The translations under genes and the position numbers were made by a program. A stretch of 64,000 nucleotides of DNA. It comes from Epiperipatus broadwayi (taxonomy: Eukaryota > Onychophora > Udeonychophora > Euonychophora > Peripatidae). Each line of letters opens with the position of its first letter. The stretch's first letter is position 1. Positions 34,807 through 45,575 of this stretch are shown here, one piece after another. The stretch spans positions 5,672,264-5,736,263 of the forward strand of contig JAQFVV010012434.1 of assembly GCA_028023455.1 (NCBI GenBank), read 5' to 3'. Under the pieces are notes generated by a model. That model was not told the origin of the DNA, did no database searches, and saw nothing but the letters and a program-made list of their open reading frames with translations.

Positions 34807-35604
34807 TCTAGATCATCATCTTCCATATATATATAATCAGTGCTTAGTTTATATTAAGATATCAAATCTATGAACTTTAATGGACAGGCTTCAATCTTCT
34901 CCACTTTCCAACTCTTCAGCCATCCATGTTATTGACAATCTGATGATGGAATACTCAAAGCCCTTGTTGATGCCAAAATTGTTGTCATATCCACATTGAC
35001 TTTAAGTGACTCTGATCAGTCATATGTAGGACCTTAATATGTCTATTTAAATACATAGAAGAGGGATGGGCAGAATTCAGACTGAATCCATAATATTTGA
35101 ATACATGTATAATGTATATACTGAACTTTAAATATAATTAGAGGAGATTTGAACAAAGGCTTTCAAACTTTAGGAGCTTGAAAGTTAGTTTTCAAATCCT
35201 TTCTAATTGCATCTAGCTTAAGTATATATACTAAACTTGTATTTAAATATTACAGATTCGTCATAAATTCTACTCATTCCTCTTCTGTGTATTTAAGTGG
35301 ACATATTAAGATCCTATATATGAGGAGCCAGAATGACTTAAAGTTAACTTGGGTGTGACAACAATATTGGCATTAACAAGAACTTTCATCATTCCATCAT
35401 AAAATTTCCAATAACATAAATGCTGAAGACTTGGAGAGTGAAGAAGATTTAAACTTGTCCATCAAAGTTTGAAGATTTGCTATTTTAATATAAACTGAGC
35501 ATATATGTGTGGGCAAACTAATAAATACTAGTTCAGCATGAAATATGTATATTGGGGATCATTTATCTTTTTTACATGTGTGTGGTCATGTGTATCATTT
35601 ATAT

Positions 35605-35732
35605 AAAACCCACTAAACATCACATGATCACTATTTCTTATGCTAGTATATAACTATTATTAAAACAGGCAAAACTCTCCATACAGTAGTGCCACTCAGT
35701 GCCAACCAAAGTAATCAATGGATTTTTTTTAG
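35605..35732 (-). repeat. Family A fragment inserted in family B1 with 9-bp target duplication
   Basis: CATTTATAT flanks the 128-bp insert at 35596-35604 and 35733-35741, and removing the insert restores B1 continuity. The insert contains the A landmarks AACATCACATGATCAC and ACAGGCAAAACTCTCCATAC. It ends in an eight-T run, an A tail on the minus strand, and lacks the ribozyme. Confidence 0.8.
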
Positions 35733-35810
35733 CATTTATATGAGATAGAGTGTATAGTTGAAGGGAGATTGAAAGTCTGTGTTTAAATCCCCTCTAATTA
35801 TATTAATTTT

Positions 35811-38039
35811 TTATGAAAAACTATTTTTTTTATAGAAGTCAAAGAAGTTATGGAATCAAGTGCTCACATTTTAAAAATAAATTGATAGAATCTTTTAGAT
35901 AGGCATAGTATTAATAATTAAATACAAATCAATTATAGTATATGTTTTCTGCTGAATTGTTTCAATAAATTATTTCAAATTTATACTTCAGAAAGTTAAA
36001 ATTCTTTTTTATTATAAAAATAAAATTAAATTTACTAACAGTTTGTAAAAAAAATTGGATGTGTATGCAAAAATTATTAAATAATCTCATATTTATTTTG
36101 TTAGGGAGAAAAGACTCTTATCTAAAGACTGGGATTAAAAAAGAAATAACAATTTTTTGGTCTGGATTAAGTGCTATTATATGTTGTTTCAATTTATGTA
36201 GAATAATTTAAAAGTAAAAATTAATGCCCTATTTATACAAAAATTCATAATTTATAAATAAATTTAAAATTAATAGCTTTAATTTTTTTTATAATAATAA
36301 TTATATTTTCTCAGTTTAATTGTTTTTATATATTAATGAAATGTGTAATATTTTTCCTTTATTATTTTGAAATACCAAATTATTGAAAAAATTGCATTTT
36401 CAATTACATGCATTAAAGTCAATAAAATATGGGGAGGCAATAAGTTAAATAAAAGAGAAAAATTACTTACCTCATTTAACTTCTTTTGTAACTAAAGAAA
36501 TAAATAATCAAATTGCTTCATTACTTAGGAATTCATAAGAAATTTGAGTGCTGAAAATACTAGAACTGAAATCTGTCTAAGTATACATCATTCCAAAGTT
36601 TGATTCACTACTATAATGGTAAACCATGCAAGGCTCTTGTAACATATTAGGTAGAAATGGTATCAATTAAAGCTACTCTAGAAGTATTGTTTCTTACCTA
36701 AATTTATCTTATCTATGTACATATACAAATTTTTTGTTTAACTATAGATTCCACCTACTGATAAAAACTGTAAACCAAGTATAACTGTTTTGTACAGCAT
36801 ATTTCATAGATTCAGCTTAATTCTAATGATGATGTGAGCATACCCACAGCTTTTTGGGATTTACAGTGATGTATCTCATAATAAAGGAACAAATAGTTAT
36901 CATTTTAAAAACTATTTAGCAAAACTAATTCATTTTAACAAAAGGTATGAATTTTGACTTTGAGTCATATATAATTTTGGCATAAAGAAATACCTAGAGA
37001 AAACAAATAGAAAAATAATTAAAATTGTGCGGGTGTTTTTGATAGATGTCTTTTAATAATATTGCAGGGACAAGAGTATTGTGACTAATTTTTCCTTAGA
37101 AAAACTATGAAAAAAAAAATATTATCATGTTTGTCAAGTGATAAGTAGTTAACAATTTTCAGTCCTTTCTTTAATTCTTGTTAAGAATAGCTATATATCC
37201 ATTTTGTGAAAACAATATTGATTATTAATAGTCTAGCTATCTGAAAAAAAATCTGTATCCTATATGGATACAAAAAAATGCTACATTTTATTTGGCCTGT
37301 ATGTGAATTTTTATTCATAAGCATGGCAGAGAAATTCCCTAACCTTTAGACTATAAAATATTTTTCTTATGTAAAAAGATATATAATTAAAAAAAAATTG
37401 TATATTTAAATATTTCTCAATTTTATAGTTTTGGCAGTAAGTTAGTAATTTAAAATTTTTTATTACATATTTTCAAAGTTTCTAAAATTATTTTAACATT
37501 ATTTACCATAACATATTCTTGTTAGTGTTGTTGTTATCATCATCATTATCATCTTCATCAGCATTACAGGTAACATTCGAAAATCCAAAAATATCAGTTT
37601 TTATAAATTTTATTAACTACAGAATATTAATTAGCTATTAATTAAATATTAATATTTAATTAATTAAATGTAAGAATATCAAAAATTTATGAAAAGTACT
37701 GAGTTTAAAATGTTGGATTATCCTAGAGAATTCTTCTCTTTATATAAGAATCTGGGTATGATTAAAAAAAAAAAATACAATATAATAGATAACTCTTTTT
37801 TAACTACAGTTTTCTTGATATTTTTTACAACATGCTAAACAATTGCAACATTATTATGATTATATTGTAATTAATGGCAATACTAAAGAAGATATTTCCA
37901 TCAGAGAATTTATTAAATGTAACATTTAGATGCTATTAAACAGCTTAAATTATAATATAGTCTAGATGTGAATAATACTTACTTTCATTTATAAAGTCTC
38001 TTTTTTTATATATTCTTGATTTTTCTATAATAAATTATA
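35811..38039. other. AT-rich interval, no gene seen
   Basis: No gene recognised. A short (ATC)n-like tract lies near 37534-37560. Confidence 0.5.
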
Positions 38040-38634
38040 TTTTAAATCTCCAAAAGTTTTTAAAATCATTCCTATCTTTAAAAGTAAGACTTAAAATATG
38101 TTTAATGATTCTGTATTCATTTTAATTTAATATACAGTTGCTAGGATATTTGAAAGATTGATGTATACTAATCTAAAGCAAGGTTTTAGCAGATCAGTTG
38201 TCTCAAAGCAGCATGGTTTTTGTTCCAAAAAAATCGATATTAAACAAATTATATTTGTTCATATTGCACATTATTGAAGATAAAGAAAAGATATATATCT
38301 TCTATTGTGACATGTCAAAAGCCTTTGATATAGTTGATCACAATATTTTTAAACATTATATAATTTTGATTAAACAAATAAACTGTTTTGTTCAAATCTT
38401 TCATTAAAATCAAATTTAACTTGTGTAATATTCAGTCATAAACGATCGTTACCATATTATTGTCACTTTGGAGTTTCCTCAACATAATATTTTGATTTCT
38501 TTACTTTTTAAAATATTTATCTTCTATATTATGCTGACAATTATAAGATTTTTAGATATATTTATTTCATTCCTGTTTGTATCTTGCTGCAAGAAGTTAT
38601 TAATAGTTTTTCTAAATGCTATAAAAATAATAAT
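38040..38634 (+). pseudogene. LINE reverse transcriptase fragment (broken)
   Basis: Read with frame changes, the plus strand gives KVFKIIPIFKS near 38055, ARIFERLMYTNLK near 38140, then SKQHGF and KSILNKLYLF, followed by YCDMSKAFDIVDHNIFKH (38303-38356), which is RT motif A of CR1/jockey/L2-type LINEs. Near 38468 LEFPQHNILISLLFKIFI matches the conserved SGVPQGSxLGPLLFxIFI block (motif B). The order and spacing are right for one domain. Stops and frameshifts between the blocks show it is dead. The 3' continuation is interrupted by a family A foldback at 38635. Weak similarity may resume from 38786 (NKSEVVRF) to about 39540. Confidence 0.7.
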
Positions 38635-38785
38635 TAAAACAGACAAAACTCTCTATACGTATTGCCACTCAGTGCAATCCAGAGTAATGGATGCACTGAG
38701 TGGTAATACATATAGAGAATTTTGCCTGTTTTAATAACAGTTAAGAGCAAGCATAAGAAGTAGTAATCATGTGATGTTTATTAGT
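38635..38785. repeat. Family A short foldback inside the LINE
   Basis: TTAAAACAGACAAAACTCTC at 38634 is inverted at 38718 (GAATTTTGCCTGTTTTAA), around a spacer near ATCCAGAGTAATGGATGCAC. The right arm extends to the outer A block GTAATCATGTGATGTTTATT. The ribozyme is absent. Confidence 0.75.
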
Positions 38786-39082
38786 TTAAAAATAATAATG
38801 TACATAAATGCCGTTTTTATTTTCCTCTAATAAATCTGAAGTTGTAAGATTCCCATCTTATATTAATGATCTTAGAGTAAACTTTACTATACTTAGCAGG
38901 ATCTTAAAATCATAATTTTCAGTAATCAATTTTTTCATTATTACATCTAATATTCAATAAATTCTTCAAGTTGGTAGGAATTATTTAGGCAATTCAATAT
39001 ATTTGAATGCTCTGCCAAATATAAACCTTTTATTTCTCAGATCTTTTCTATTTCGAATTTTTATTTTTATAAAATTCCATTC
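38786..39082 (+). other. Possible LINE continuation
   Basis: Fragments such as NKSEVVRFPSYI suggest the same LINE continues past the foldback, but similarity is too weak to fix. No intact frame. Confidence 0.3.
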
Positions 39083-39099
39083 AAAAAGAGATATAAATA

Positions 39100-39191
39100 G
39101 TCAAGCGTTGATGGCCGAGTGATTAGCACAGCTGCCTTACAAGCAGTTGTCACGGGGTTCGCTTTCCCGCGTCGACGCTTTGACACATAAA
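39100..39191 (+). repeat. tRNA-like retroposon 1, with 17-bp target duplication
   Basis: The tRNA-like body is 39105-39178: acceptor GCGTTGA pairs with TCGACGC, anticodon arm GCTGC-CTTACAA-GCAGT shows anticodon TAC (Val-like), T arm CGGGG-TTCGCTT-TCCCG. The T loop reads TTCGCTT, with C where tRNAs have the near-universal A58, and two extra bases separate the T stem from the acceptor. The tail is ACACATAAAAAA. The sequence AAAAAGAGATATAAATA at 39083-39099 is repeated at 39192-39208. It is a retroposed element, not a working tRNA. Confidence 0.8.
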
Positions 39192-39208
39192 AAAAAGAGA
39201 TATAAATA

Positions 39209-39749
39209 AAAGTGAATTGGTTTTTAAGAAATTTTTTTAAACATCGTTATATGAAAAATGATTGTAATATATTTCTTTTATCAAGCCGAAAGGCTAGAGA
39301 TCTCAAATTTTTATACAGTCTTTAACAAAGATAACATTTTTATCAGTCTGCTTTTCAAATTATATCTTAACTTTCTCAATAATATAAAAGTTGTGTACAT
39401 AATTATTCTCTTATTGAAACTTATAGATGCAATATGGTCAAATTATCTTTTATTTTTCATCTTCTTAACATTTATAATAATTAATTTGTTAATGGAATTT
39501 TCTTTCATCTTAATAACAAACAATTTTCTAATGTCTTAAAAAATAATAATAATATTTAATTTCTAATTTAAATGATATTTTTTCCTCCTTTGTTTTTATT
39601 ATCTTTTCTATTTACTGTTTGTTTAATTTTTGTGCAATATGTAATTGGCTTTCAACTATACATATGTACAATAAATAGAAATAAATTATTATTATCGTTA
39701 TTTAAATATAAAAACTAATTTTTCTTTTTAAAATTACTAATTTTGTTGT
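39209..39749. other. AT-rich interval, possible LINE tail
   Basis: The 93-codon frame at 39258-39539 (start MIVIYFFYQAERLEISNFYT) is hydrophobic and could be LINE-derived, but I recognise no motif. Confidence 0.3.
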
Positions 39750-39840
39750 CAAGCATTGGTGGTCGAGAGGACAACGACGGCTGCTTTACAAGCAGTTGTC
39801 CCAGGTTCGCTTCCCGGCTGATGCTATGACGCATGAGAAA
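39750..39840 (+). repeat. tRNA-like retroposon 2
   Basis: Body 39753-39824: acceptor GCATTGG with CTGATGC (two G-U), anticodon loop TTTACAA (TAC), T arm CCAGG-TTCGCTT-CCCGG. It shares with copy 1 the flanking GTCAA, the T loop TTCGCTT and a tail beginning GACGCAT, followed by an A run. No clear target duplication. Confidence 0.7.
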
Positions 39841-41229
39841 AAAAAAAAATTAATTCTATTACATATAAATTTTAAAAAACCATTATTGAGTAGTAAAATG
39901 TAAATAAAAAAATTGTTTGGACAACAGAACGAACCCATTACGCTCTGTTCTCACTTTGGTGCTCAAATGTCACATGATTTTAAAAGAACAGGCCATAGAA
40001 ATATTATTATTTATTTAAGAATAATGAATGCAAACAACAAAGATCTTTCTGAACCCATTTAATTATGACTTTGTCATAAAACTTGGTTTGTAAATTTAAC
40101 AATATTTTTATAATGTTTCTACAGATATAAATAGAAGCATAGACTAATAACACTGAAATATTAAACGGTCAAATAATCATACTTCTGCAGTGCTATCATG
40201 TAAATAATATCATAAGATGACTTAGTAAACAATTTTTATTAAGTATAAATAGCTCAAAAATTAGAATAAAAATAATTTTACCCCTTAAAACCATTATGAC
40301 ATTCTTTCTTTATCATGTATAAAATACAACTTACCAAAAAGCTAAATTAGCCATGGAAATCATTTAGAAATAACAATAGTTTTTTTTTTTTTTTTGAAGT
40401 CTCTGATTTTACAAGTGCAAAGTTATCATCATATTATCAGTCTATAATATCTTTTCAATACTCAGTGACTAAATTCAACTTTCTGTCACTATTTTTAAAG
40501 GAAACATATATAGATTATTAAGTGGATATAGTTCATTGTTTCCCAACTGTTTTTACCTAGGTAAGATACTGGGCATTTGAAGAAATAAAACACATTACCA
40601 CATGCAATTTAGTGACTGCTCAATTCTTATATAAAATTGATATATTGGAGTGATTTTGGTATCATGCTTTTGTTTTTAGAAAAAATCACACTTTGATTTT
40701 GCCTATAAGTATCTAAATAATATATTTTACAATATTTGCTTGTAAAACAGACTTTAGTATCTTATTGTAAGATAAAATTCTCTCCATCATGTGAATGTGA
40801 AGTTCATTGTAGGAAAGCTATTATTCAACAATCTAATCACATATATGCATAGTTGCATATATATCAGATGAAATACTTATGATTTTAATGAAGTATGTGA
40901 GTAATTTTTCAACTTATCAAATATTTAACATGAAGAAAATTAAATATTTCATGGAACAAAGATGCCCAAATACATTGCTGAGACAATTTATAAGCAAGAT
41001 CCCCAAAGAATTACTTAAATAAATCTGTAATTATTCTCACTTTTGTTATAATATTTTGAAAAATCAATACTTAATTTATTACTATATAACAAATTAAAAT
41101 TCAGATAACAGTGATAATTTTTTTATCTGACAAAATAGATTGGCATTAATATAACAAATGATAGACATTGTTTACAAGTTTATTTAAATAATTCTATAGA
41201 GATCTTGCTTATAAACTGTTTTAATAACA
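39841..41229. other. AT-rich interval, no gene seen
   Basis: The segment 39918-39985 keeps a few CpGs (AACAGAACGAACCCATTACG), but no feature can be assigned. Confidence 0.4.
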
Positions 41230-41372
41230 TATTCAGACTTGTTGGTGATTATTTATCTTTTCGGCATATATGTGTTTAGGTGTATCAGTGTTATTAGATA
41301 GAGTGGAGAATGGTGGGTGGTGTGAAAGTCTGTGCTCATATACCCTATATTACATATATATAGACACAGGTA
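41230..41372 (+). repeat. Family B fragment
   Basis: TGGTGATTATTTATCTTTTC, then GGTGTATCAGTG, AGATAGAGTGGA and GTGAAAGTCTGTG follow the order of the outer B1 arm at 8515-8620. The ribozyme is not included. Confidence 0.6.
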
Positions 41373-43376
41373 TATAACAAGCCTGTGCTTCAGTTATTAA
41401 AATATATTTATATAATATCAGATATTAATATATAGTAAAACAAAATACTGGCTTAACTTTACAATTTTAAATATACCAATGTACACATAAATAATTAACA
41501 GCTATTGCTAAATTATAGCATGTAAATGTTGTGTGATTAACAGAAAAAGTTACTAAAGATGATAATCATACAGTAAATTAGTAATAACTGCTACTAATGT
41601 ATTAGTGATCTATATATATAAATCATGTGAAAGAAAACAATCTTTCAGATATGCATGGTTAACAGGTATTGATGGGAAAATGCAAGCAAATTAATATCAA
41701 TAGGGCATGTCAGAAATATTGTTTTCATTCCACATGATTTATAACTTACTTTTTGTTTATAAGTTGATATACCTCTAAAAATTATAACATGTATATTCCA
41801 TACATAATATGTAAGAATATATTCTACCAGATTATGTAGATAATTGTCAACTATAAATCTTAACAATATATATTATTTTGCTGAGCCAGGCTTTTGATAC
41901 AGTGTTGCTGTATTTATTAACTTAATAGTTGACATTTTTCTACCTACTCTGATAGAATATATATTGTAATGGTCTGGATTCCTTTAAGGAAATCAAAGAT
42001 AGTTGCATCTAACTATAATCAGATTTAGGGTCTTCATATAGAATGCTATGAATAATATGATTTAAGTTTAATCTAAGATTGAATTCATTTCAAACAAGAT
42101 AATTTACAATTAAATATTAGACATAGATGCAACTTAGACTAATTTATCCAATCTTCATCTTTGTTGATTGTTCCATTATGCTCATTATTCGAACTCAGGT
42201 AGTTTTTACATTTAACTCTCTTCAGGGATTTCCATCAATATTCTGCAGTAGTAATAATACTTTTGTATAATTTCAATAAATTTTTAAAATTAATTTCAAT
42301 CAAGTTATCAGGATATTAAATTAGTATGATATACGTGTATGGGAATATGTATTCAATCTTATTTGTTTCAGAAAATAAATAAATAATTTAAATAAATCAG
42401 AGACCTCCTTGAATTTAAGATAAATTTTAACATATTTATTAACAGATAACAATTTAAACTTATTTCATATAATAAAAAAAAAATTATTATAAGTGCTTTA
42501 CATACATTTCTACTATTTTATGATATCAAATTAAATTATACCTTTCCGTATCCCCAGAGTAGATATGTATCAAGACCTGAACAAATTTTAATAAGTTATA
42601 AAACAATAAATAAAATTTTATAATTTAAAAAAAAAAATTTATAATAATACTAACTAGCTAAATTTATTTTAATTAATATATTTATAAATGATGATCCTAT
42701 ATTATCCAATCTTTATGAGGGAATTCCAGTTTTATGAGACCCCCTACCCCTTCTATGTGTAGTCAATATTATGAAATAAAAGACCTTTCATCTAAAGATA
42801 TTAATCATTTACACAAATAATAAAAAACAAATATTATATATTAATTACATTAGTAATAAACAAAAATTCTGTCATGTCATGAATGAATTTAATATGAAGA
42901 ACAATAAAATCTTATCTTTATATTAAGTTTACCTTTATCTTGGTCAAATCGCTTTACAGGGAAGACCTAAATTTTATTAAATAAAAAAATATTTAACTCA
43001 ATGATCTTTCCATTTCTTTTCATCTAATAACTTTCTTAAAACCCCTTGTGACCTGAACGGCCATTTTGAATTCACAGAAAAAATTACAGGACATACAATT
43101 TTAAATGAAATGTCTAATTTATTACAATAAATAACAAATATATATACATTTTTAGAAAGTGCAAATATGAAAGAATGTAATGAAGCTGATAAAATAGTCA
43201 TTACCACAAAAAAATAATTAAAGAAAGGAGATTTTTCACATTTTATATATCTTTATTTTTACATTGGTTCACAAACTCTCAATTTTGAAAGATATAGCCT
43301 AAAATGACAATTTCATAGACAGCTTCATCACATTCGTCATAAAATGCAGAAAAAAATAATATATAACATGACCTAC
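41373..43376. other. AT-rich interval; small inverted repeat and a possible terminal exon
   Basis: AGTTGCATCTA at about 42001 is inverted at about 42126 (TAGATGCAACT), ends of a possible 135-bp element. On the minus strand near 43060-43000 the frame SQGVLRKLLDEKKWKDH ends in a stop and could be a last exon for the candidate at 43377-43499, but no acceptor fits the phase convincingly. Confidence 0.3.
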
Positions 43377-43499
43377 CTGAGTTACAGATTGTTGGTATAA
43401 TGTGGCAAAAGGTGACCATTTCAATTTCTTTTTCTGCTTGACACTCTATGTGTTCTATTTTTGCAAGCAGTTGTTTTCTAGGCCCTCTATGTGGGATAT
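43377..43499 (-). CDS. Candidate internal coding exon of an unknown protein
   Basis: On the minus strand an acceptor-like GCATTTCTAATAG ends at 43500 and a good donor CTCAG/GTAGGT starts at 43376. The 123-nt interval is open in one frame: IPHRGPRKQLLAKIEH, then IECQAEKEIEMVTF, then CHIIPTICNS. It would be a phase 1-1 exon with 40 complete codons. Codons are less A/T-biased than the flanks, and the middle (KQLLAKIEHIECQAEKEIE) looks like an amphipathic helix. I do not recognise the protein. A possible terminal exon lies downstream near 43050. It could also be a remnant of a retrocopied or transposable-element gene. The acceptor polypyrimidine tract is weak. Confidence 0.4.
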
Positions 43500-43553
43500 C
43501 TATTAGAAATGCAAGGTTTTAGTGAGGATCAAAAAAAATAACAGTAATAACTT

Positions 43554-45200
43554 TAGTAAATTCTAAGTTATGGGGGTAAAAAATAATGACTATATTATTG
43601 AAAAATCAGGGGTGGGGGCGAGATAAATTATGCATTATTTCATGGCAGATCATAATTGCCAAATATGCAAATAAATAATTTAAAAATTTGTTTCTAAAAT
43701 AAAATGAATAACAACATAGTAAATAAAATAAAATAAATAATCAAAAGGAATTACAAGCAATTATTATATATGAGTGGGAGATGATGATGACTGTTGATTC
43801 AGAATTGTGAGGTATTTATTTTTTCACCTTGTTAGTTTCACAGAACAGAGTGGATAGTTTGAAGACAGTTTGCAAATTGTTGAAAATATAAATGCATGAG
43901 CAAAATCAATTTCAAAATAACTGATGATGATGATGTGGAGCAACTGGTAAGGGTGAGCTAAATTATGCATTATTACATAGCAAACCATAATAGCAAAGTA
44001 TGCTATCAAATAAATAAAAAGTTATCTGCAAAGTATGCTATAAAATGAATAAAAAGTTATCTACAATGAAATGAATAAAAACGTAGTAAATTCTAAGTTA
44101 TGCATGTAAAAAATAATTACTACATTATTGGAATATCATGAGGGTAAGAGTGAGCTAAATTATGCATTATTACATAGCAAACCATAATAGCAAAGTATGC
44201 TATCAAATAAATAAAAAGTTATCTATAATGAAACGAATAAAAATGTAGTAAATTCTAAGTTATGCATGTAAAAAATAATTACTACATTATTGGAATATCA
44301 TGAGGGTAAGAGTGAGCTAAATTATGCATTATTACATAGCAAACCATAATAGCAAAGTATGCTATCAAATAAATAAAAAGTTATCTATAATGAAACGAAT
44401 AAAAATGTAGTAAATTCTAAGTTATGCATGTAAAAAATAATTACTACATTATTGGAATATCATGAGGGTAAGAGTGAGCTAAATTATGCATTATTACATA
44501 GCAAACTATAATAGCAAAGTATGCTATCAAATGAATAAAAAGTTATCTGCAAAGTATGCTATAAAATGAATAAAAAGTTATCTACAATGAAATGAATAAA
44601 AACGTAGTAAATTCTAAGTTATGCATGTAAAAAATAATTACTACATTATTGGAATATCATGAGGGTAAGAGTGAGCTAAATTATGCATTATTACATAGCA
44701 AACCATAATAGCAAAGTATGCTATCAAATAAATAAAAAGTTATCTATAATGAAACGAATAAAAATGTAGTAAATTCTAAGTTATGCATGTAAAAAATAAT
44801 TACTACATTATTGGAATATCATGAGGGTAAGAGTGAGCTAAATTATGCATTATTACATAGCAAACCATAATAGCAAAGTATGCTATCAAATGAATAAAAA
44901 GTTATCTGCAAAGTATGCTATAAAATGAATAAAAAGTTATCTACAATGAAATGAATAAAAACGTAGTAAATTCTAAGTTATGCATGTAAAAAATAATTAC
45001 TACATTATTGGAATATCATGAGGGTAAGAGTGAGTTAAATTATGCATTATTATATAGCAAACCATAATAGCAAAGTATGCTATAAAATGAATAAAAACTT
45101 ATCTACAATGAAATGTATAAAAACAGTAAATAAAATAAAATAAATAACCCAAAGGAATTACAAGCAATTATTATATATTAGTGGGAGATGATGATGATGA
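43554..45200 (+). repeat. Satellite-like tandem array with 162-bp and 197-bp units
   Basis: The landmark TGAGCTAAATTATGCATTAT starts at 43954, 44151, 44313, 44475, 44672 and 44834, with a variant (TGAGTTAAAT) at 45031. Spacings are 197, 162, 162, 197, 162 and 197. Long units carry an extra 35 bp (GCAAAGTATGCTATAAAATG and following), a local duplication of the AATAAAAAGTTATCT segment. A diverged unit at 43554-43710 begins the array. The block ATAAAATAAATAA-AAAGGAATTACAAGCAATTA occurs at both edges (43720-43790 and 45127-45200). A family B-like fragment (about 43770-43890) sits between the first and second units. Confidence 0.9.
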
Positions 45201-45239
45201 ATGTTGAATACTTACAGGTAATGGGGAATACAAACCTCA

Positions 45240-45575
45240 AAATCAAACACATCAACAGAAAAGTTCGTTATAAACGTAATTACGTTTAGCGGCGAAAATA
45301 ATTGTTTTCTCCGTATATTTTTTTTATCGGTTGATAAAATCTAGAAAGATAAAAAAAATTACAAAATTTTAATAATGTACTTTACAAAAATTGCTATAAA
45401 AAATCTAATTTTCATCGCACAGAAAAAATTTTTAGACGTACAAAAAGATAGAAAAATGGCGGAGAGAAAGAAAAAAAAGCGTAACTGTGACGTATACGGT
45501 TTTCACGCTATTGCGGTCGAAATTGTAAACTTTTTTTAATGCGTAAACAGGCGGTTTTCGGTCTCAAAGGGTTAT
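45240..45575. other. CpG-rich island of unknown origin, possible transposon end
   Basis: This stretch retains about twenty CpGs (CGTAATTACGTTTAGCGGCG, GACGTATACGG, GCGGTCGAAATTG), far more than its surroundings. It ends in GGTTTTCGGTCTCAAAGGG, whose reverse complement CCCTTTGAGACC looks like a DNA-transposon terminus, but no matching left terminus is visible. A 27-codon frame (MAERKKKKRNCDVYGFHA and on) at about 45457 is too short to trust. Confidence 0.4.

Larger units (their letters stand above)
34621..35810. repeat. Family B1 array: tandem start, then inverted copy
   Basis: One full unit runs from 34621; the landmark ATAATGTATATACTGAAC recurs 478 nt later (35099), starting a second unit that stops at about 35172. 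From there the sequence reverses and an inverted copy continues to about 35810, interrupted by a family A fragment at 35605-35732. HHR-like motifs are at 34765-34806 (minus) and, decayed, at about 35514-35555 (plus, CUAAUAA box). Confidence 0.75.

Noticed and set aside
39105-39178. Functional tRNA-Val gene
   Set aside because: Two extra bases between T stem and acceptor, C at position 58, A tail and flanking target duplication show a retroposon.
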